Assembly (NCBI RefSeq): GCF_028807635.1
Contig: NZ_JARBAX010000001.1
Location: forward strand, 2,183,001 to 2,247,000
Length of the DNA: 64,000 nucleotides
Reading direction: 5' to 3'
Source: Streptomyces spiramyceticus
Lineage (GTDB): Bacteria > Actinomycetota > Actinomycetes > Streptomycetales > Streptomycetaceae
Shown: positions 59,777 through 64,000 of the stretch, piece by piece
How positions within the stretch are numbered: the first letter of the stretch is position 1
How the letters are laid out: each line of letters starts with the position of its first letter
Position numbers and translations under genes: made by a program
The notes under the pieces: model-generated
What the model was told of the DNA's origin: nothing
Seen by the model: only the letters and a program-made list of their open reading frames with translations
Database searches by the model: none

Positions 59777-62700
59777 GTGGACGACTCGGGGGACCTCGCG
59801 CAGCCTGTTCCTGGGGCGTACGAGGAGCTCATCACTCATCGCATGCAGGATCAGATCGCAGATCTCGAAGCTGCAGGCTGGAAAGCCGTCGACGCGGAAG
59901 TTAGTAACGAGTCGTCCCCTCACGTCCTCGCCCGTCACGTCAGTCGGGCGATACAGCGTGTGCTCAGACAGCTCCCTCACGACAAGCAAGTCGCGGCCGC
60001 TAATCAGATCATGAGTTCCCTAGCGACCAGCCATGACATTGGCGAACCAGTCGAGAGCATCGCCGAGGGACCACGCCAGTTGCTGGCGCTGGCCGAGAAG
60101 GAAGCCCCCGGGGTTTACGCTCTACGTCCGCTCACGCCGCTGTCCGAAACTGCCCTGATCACGAACTCCCCAGGCGAGCTGAGCCTGGGGAGCGAGTTGC
60201 GTGCCGAGCTGGCCACTGCGGACCGGATCGACCTCTTGTGCGCGTTCGTTAAGTGGTACGGGTTGCGCGTACTAGAGGACGCCCTGTTGGCTGCCAAGGA
60301 ACGGGGAGTGCCCCTACGCGTCATCACCACCACGTACATGGGAGCCACGGATCGGCATGCTCTCGATCGCTTGGTCCGTGACTTTGGCGCCGAAGTAAAG
60401 GTCAACTACGAGATCCGCTCGACGCGGCTACATGCCAAGGCATGGCTGTTTCGACGCAACACTCGCTTCGACACGGCCTACGTTGGCAGCTCGAACCTCT
60501 CCAAAGCAGCACTGCTCGATGGGTTGGAGTGGAACGTACGTCTGTCGTCCGTCGCCACACCGGCGGTGCTCAACAAGTTCGAGGCAACCTTCGACGCCTA
60601 CTGGAGCGAGAGCGCCTTCGAGACGTACGACCCAGATCGCGATGCAGCACGTCTCGACGATGCTCTGGCTCAGGCTGGCGGGACGCGTGCGCCCGACGAG
60701 AGGAAGATCAGCCTTTCCTCGCTCGAAGTACAACCGTTCGCCCATCAACGCGACATGTTGGAGCGCCTTCGCGTCGAGCGGGACATTCATGGTTGGGACA
60801 AGAACCTTCTGGTAGCGGCAACAGGGACTGGCAAGACAGTCATGGCGGCGCTTGATTACCGAGCTCTGGTCAGCGCGTACGGAAGGGACCTGCGGCTGCT
60901 CTTCGTAGCCCATCGCAAGGAGATCCTGAAGCAGTCCCGCCGCACCTATCGAGCAGTGCTTGACGATGGATCGTTCGGAGAATTGCTCCACAGCGGCGAG
61001 CTTCCACGAGACTGGAAACACGTCTTCGCCAGTGTCCAGTCGCTGACAGACCAGCGCCTGGAACAGTTCGCTCGCGATCACTTCGATGTGATCGTCATCG
61101 ATGAGTTCCACCATGCAACGGCCAGCACCTACCGCCGGGTTATCAAGCACTTTGAGCCGAAACAACTTCTTGGTCTTACTGCTACCCCGGAACGCATGGA
61201 CGGGAAGAACGTCCAAGATGAGTTCTTCGAGGGTCGCATCGCAGCCGAAATGCGCCTCTGGGAAGCGCTCGAGAATGATCTACTGTGCCCCTTCCATTAC
61301 TTCGGGATCCCGGACGGCACTGATCTCACGACGCTGAGCTGGCAGAAGGGCGCCTACGACCAGACCGAGCTGGGCAACGTCTACACCGGAAACCATGCCC
61401 GCGCGCGCCTGGTGGTCAAGGCAGTTCAGAGCAAGGTCTCCAACGCCGGTGCCATGCGGGCCTTGGGCTTCTGCGTGACCAAGGCACACGCACACTTCAT
61501 GGCCGACTTCTTCCGGCAGGCCGGCTTTCAAGCCAAAGCTCTAGACAGCGACTCATCGCCGACCGAGCGGGAAACGGCCCTCGAAGAGCTCAAGGGCGGG
61601 AAGCTCCAGGCGATCTTCTCGGTAGACCTGTTCAACGAGGGGCTCGACATGCCGGGCGTCGACACCATTCTCCTGCTGCGGCCCACAAACAGTGCCACGA
61701 TCTTTCTCCAGCAACTTGGCCGCGGGCTACGCCGTACCGAAACCAAGCCCGTTCTCACTGTCCTCGACTTCATCGGACAGCACCGAGCCGAGTTCCGGTT
61801 CGAAGCGCAGTTCCGGGCCCTTACCAACCTCACACGCAACCGGCTCATCGAGCACATGGAGCACGACTTCCCCCAGCTTCCCTCGGGCTGCCAGATCATT
61901 CTGGAAGGGAAGTCCAAGGAACTGGTCCTCGACAACATCCGAACGCAGCTTAAGACTGACGTCCGGACGCTAGCTAATGAGGTCAAAGAGTACAGCCGCA
62001 CCGACCTTTCCACGTATCTCAAGGAGAGCCGACGGGAGATCAAAGAGCTCTACAAGGGGAACAACTCCTGGACCCGCATCCTGCGTTACGCCGGTCTCGG
62101 CACTGAGCCTGCACCAGTTGGCGAAGAGGAACTCCTCAAGCGCGTTCATACCTTCCTGCATGTCGACGACCCCGATCGCGCCCGCGCGTACACAAGCCTG
62201 CTCGCAGATGACGCACCGCACTACGACAGCCTGGATGCGACTCACCAGGGCTACGCACGCATGCTCTTCTTCACGCTGTGGGACAAGGGCGGCGGCTTCT
62301 CCAGCTACCAGCAGGGGCTCTCTTCACTGCGTGAGCAGAAGGCGTTGCGCAGCGAGCTCCGGCAGGTGCTGGCCCATGTGCTCGCGCGAGCTGATCACTT
62401 CCCGCTCCCGCTTGAGGGCGCGCATCGTGGGCTTCCCTTGAATGTCCACAGCTCGTACAACCGTTCCGAGATTCTGGCCGCTCTTGGCATCGCTCGGCTT
62501 GGTGGCCAGATGCCGGGGTCCTTCGCGCAAGGCGCTGTGCGAGCCGACGAACTCAACACTGATGCCTTGCTGATCACGGTAGAGAAGAACGAAAAGGACT
62601 TCTCGCCCACCGTTCGCTACAAGGACTACGCGAGAAGCCAAACTCTCTTCCACTGGGAGTCGCAAAGCACCACACCGGAGGACTCCCCCACCGGACTGCG

Positions 62701-62908
62701 CTATCAGAGGCACGCCTCACAGGGCAGCCATGTCCTGCTCTTCATACGCCGCTACAAAGAGACCGACACGGGCAAGGCCCAGCCGTGGATGATGCTGGGC
62801 CCCGCCGAGTACGTCGAACATGAAGGCAGCAAGCCCATGGGCATCCTCTGGAAGCTCCACTACGAGCTCCCGGCTGACGTCTGGACTTACGCAACTATTG
62901 CTAGCTAA
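59777..62908 (+). CDS. HKD nuclease-superfamily 2 helicase-DUF3427 fusion protein
   Basis: 1043 residues; the GTG at 59777 follows AAGGGA by 6 bases. An N-terminal phospholipase D-like (HKD) nuclease domain has HAKAWLF near residue 218 and VGSSNLSKAAL after it. The SF2 helicase core has Walker A ATGTGKT (near 348), DEFHH (near 442), LTATPERMDG and motif VI QQLGRGLRR (near 645). The C-terminal third fits DUF3427. The protein should translocate on and cut or remodel nucleic acid. It converges with the SRA-HNH gene, with a 4-base overlap, which suggests a shared DNA-defence role. Confidence 0.9.
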   Translation: MDDSGDLAQPVPGAYEELITHRMQDQIADLEAAGWKAVDAEVSNESSPHVLARHVSRAIQRVLRQLPHDKQVAAANQIMSSLATSHDIGEPVESIAEGPRQLLALAEKEAPGVYALRPLTPLSETALITNSPGELSLGSELRAELATADRIDLLCAFVKWYGLRVLEDALLAAKERGVPLRVITTTYMGATDRHALDRLVRDFGAEVKVNYEIRSTRLHAKAWLFRRNTRFDTAYVGSSNLSKAALLDGLEWNVRLSSVATPAVLNKFEATFDAYWSESAFETYDPDRDAARLDDALAQAGGTRAPDERKISLSSLEVQPFAHQRDMLERLRVERDIHGWDKNLLVAATGTGKTVMAALDYRALVSAYGRDLRLLFVAHRKEILKQSRRTYRAVLDDGSFGELLHSGELPRDWKHVFASVQSLTDQRLEQFARDHFDVIVIDEFHHATASTYRRVIKHFEPKQLLGLTATPERMDGKNVQDEFFEGRIAAEMRLWEALENDLLCPFHYFGIPDGTDLTTLSWQKGAYDQTELGNVYTGNHARARLVVKAVQSKVSNAGAMRALGFCVTKAHAHFMADFFRQAGFQAKALDSDSSPTERETALEELKGGKLQAIFSVDLFNEGLDMPGVDTILLLRPTNSATIFLQQLGRGLRRTETKPVLTVLDFIGQHRAEFRFEAQFRALTNLTRNRLIEHMEHDFPQLPSGCQIILEGKSKELVLDNIRTQLKTDVRTLANEVKEYSRTDLSTYLKESRREIKELYKGNNSWTRILRYAGLGTEPAPVGEEELLKRVHTFLHVDDPDRARAYTSLLADDAPHYDSLDATHQGYARMLFFTLWDKGGGFSSYQQGLSSLREQKALRSELRQVLAHVLARADHFPLPLEGAHRGLPLNVHSSYNRSEILAALGIARLGGQMPGSFAQGAVRADELNTDALLITVEKNEKDFSPTVRYKDYARSQTLFHWESQSTTPEDSPTGLRYQRHASQGSHVLLFIRRYKETDTGKAQPWMMLGPAEYVEHEGSKPMGILWKLHYELPADVWTYATIAS

Positions 62909-63840
62909 GAGCTCTGCCCTTCTATCTTCCAGAAGCGGCGATGGGCTCGGATGAACCTCTTCTGTATCGAGTGGTGTTCCACAGTCTTGAGCCTTACCTG
63001 GTGTGCGGCTGGCGCCGGTGCATAGCGATCCACGACCACGAGGTCATCGGTCAGGTAAATCGCCCCGCGGTCCAGCCGCACATGGCAGTTAGGGCAGAGG
63101 CACAAGACGTTTCCATCAACATCCGGTCCATTGGTGGGCTTGCCCAGTGCCTGGATGTGAGCACCCTCGGCGTAGCTCACGCCACCCGCCCCAACGACCA
63201 GCGCAGTGCGACATATTTGGCACGTGTGGCCGTACCACTGCTTCACCCGGCGCGCTACCGCCGTGTCTCGAATGATGCGTTCAACGGTGGTGGTCACTCG
63301 GGGCGGTGCTCCATCGAGCATGTCCTGGACCTGCTGCTCGACGGGGGTCAACTCCTGGCGCTCATCGACGAGCCGACGCAGCTTGAACCTGCAAATCCGG
63401 AAGCCGGATACTCCTACCTCCTCGCATTCCTCCAGAATCTCGTACAGGCCGTCGTACCGATATCCACTGACGGGCGAGTAGTCCTCATCGCCACCCAGTC
63501 CACGAATGACCCGAATCGGATAACCCTTGATCCGACTTCGCCGCAGGCCAGCATTCCCGTAGTTGTCCCAGTCCTGGTCCGCAACCTGCCGCCCAGTGTT
63601 TTCATCTCGGCCGCCAGCACCGGTGTAGAGGATGTCGAACCATTGGTCGACATCGTCTTCGTACCCCTTACTGAGCACGATCGCATCGGCAGCCCGCTCG
63701 TCGTCGCCGTCACGACCCCACGAGATCCCAGCCCGCTCCTCCTTGTGGAGCTTTGCAACCTTGACCTCCTGACGGTAGTCGAAGCGCGTTCCGGGGAGGA
63801 CCTCACCCACGTGTCCGAAGACAGCTCTATATGCAACCAT
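62905..63840 (-). CDS. SRA (YDG)-HNH endonuclease, probable type IV restriction enzyme
   Basis: 311 residues. An N-terminal SRA domain (FGHVGEVLPGTRFDYRQEV, GRQVADQDWDN, VRVIRG-like end) recognises modified cytosine in known members. The C-terminal HNH nuclease has HTCQICRTALV, AEGAHIQALG and LCPNCHVRLDRGAIYL. Streptomyces commonly restrict methylated DNA with such SRA-HNH enzymes. Which base modification it reads cannot be told from the sequence. Confidence 0.9.
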   Translation of the reverse strand: MVAYRAVFGHVGEVLPGTRFDYRQEVKVAKLHKEERAGISWGRDGDDERAADAIVLSKGYEDDVDQWFDILYTGAGGRDENTGRQVADQDWDNYGNAGLRRSRIKGYPIRVIRGLGGDEDYSPVSGYRYDGLYEILEECEEVGVSGFRICRFKLRRLVDERQELTPVEQQVQDMLDGAPPRVTTTVERIIRDTAVARRVKQWYGHTCQICRTALVVGAGGVSYAEGAHIQALGKPTNGPDVDGNVLCLCPNCHVRLDRGAIYLTDDLVVVDRYAPAPAAHQVRLKTVEHHSIQKRFIRAHRRFWKIEGQSS

Positions 63841-63955
63841 CCGAACATGTTGCCGATTCGACGATCAAGTTCGATCACATCAGCCGCATAGTGGCTGCGC
63901 GTGTCTGAAAATGCCTGGGGTATGGCCTGTTCTCAGACCTCGAGAGGTGGCGCCA

Positions 63956-64000
63956 TCACGCCGCCTCCCCCGTCTCGGCCTCGAAGTGCGTCTGGGCCTT
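63956..64000 (-). CDS. 3' end of a gene running out of the window
   Basis: The minus strand is open from the window edge and ends at a TGA (63958-63956), reading QTHFEAETGEAA at its end. Too short to assign. The 115 bases before the SRA-HNH start hold nothing else clear. Confidence 0.35.
   Translation of the reverse strand, partial: KAQTHFEAETGEAA

Overview
The window is chromosomal DNA from a Streptomyces or very close relative. The evidence is very high GC in every gene, frequent GTG and TTG starts, GGAGG-type ribosome binding sites, twin-arginine signal peptides, class E and F sortases, and a complete cslA-glxA-cslZ tip-glycan locus next to an AA10 LPMO. Most of the DNA looks like conserved core chromosome. 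A roughly 16 kb mosaic block of foreign DNA (about 5.83-22.19 kb) sits against a tRNA-Lys gene.

Layout. (1) 1-5.7 kb: 3' part of an amidase, a DUF3830 gene, an ehuBCDA-type polar amino acid/ectoine ABC importer, and an IclR regulator. (2) 5.76-5.83 kb: tRNA-Lys(CTT), the attachment site. (3) 5.83-15.52 kb, island 1: a small zinc-ribbon gene with a leaderless promoter, a HEPN-like gene, a DUF5677 gene, an XRE/TPR regulator divergent from asnB-Nudix-UDP-sugar dehydrogenase, and a second copy of the tRNA 3' end at 15479-15520. asnB is split by an IS110-family element; removing 1495 bp restores its frame. (4) 15.52-22.19 kb, island 2: a broken, diverged copy of the amidohydrolase 3' end, a second IS110 element, an orphan hypothetical gene, insertion-sequence debris, and an operon for a secreted four-cysteine protein plus two membrane proteins and an ABC ATPase. 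A second copy of the zinc-ribbon gene closes the block.

(5) 22.19-31 kb: Tat-exported amidohydrolase, acyl-CoA synthetase, AA10 LPMO with paired DasR/chitinase boxes, SPFH protein, NlpC/P60-like protein with peptidoglycan-binding repeats, and a second identical tRNA-Lys. (6) 31.5-36.5 kb: cslA, glxA and a convergent GH6 gene. (7) 36.9-39.4 kb: cobalamin riboswitch with cbtB-cbtA, then a class F sortase pair. (8) 39.5-48.6 kb: HAD-IIA hydrolase, a TnpB element, and an aminophosphonate uptake and C-P cleavage operon under a GntR regulator. (9) 48.6-59.7 kb: LtrA, an LAxTG surface protein, a ROK regulator divergent from an oxidoreductase/heme-degrading-like pair, fumarylacetoacetase-fold enzyme, YidC paralogue, erythromycin-esterase-like protein, class E sortase, SEC-C/TPR protein. 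(10) 59.8-63.8 kb: an HKD-nuclease/helicase/DUF3427 protein converging on an SRA-HNH endonuclease, a plausible DNA-defence module.

The best candidates for undescribed biology are the secreted protein/ABC operon at 18.8-21.9 kb, the regulator-asnB-Nudix-dehydrogenase cluster and its repeated upstream motif, the duplicated zinc-ribbon gene with its palindromic promoter, the HEPN-like gene, and the helicase/SRA-HNH pair. All calls come from reading the sequence; no database search was run.
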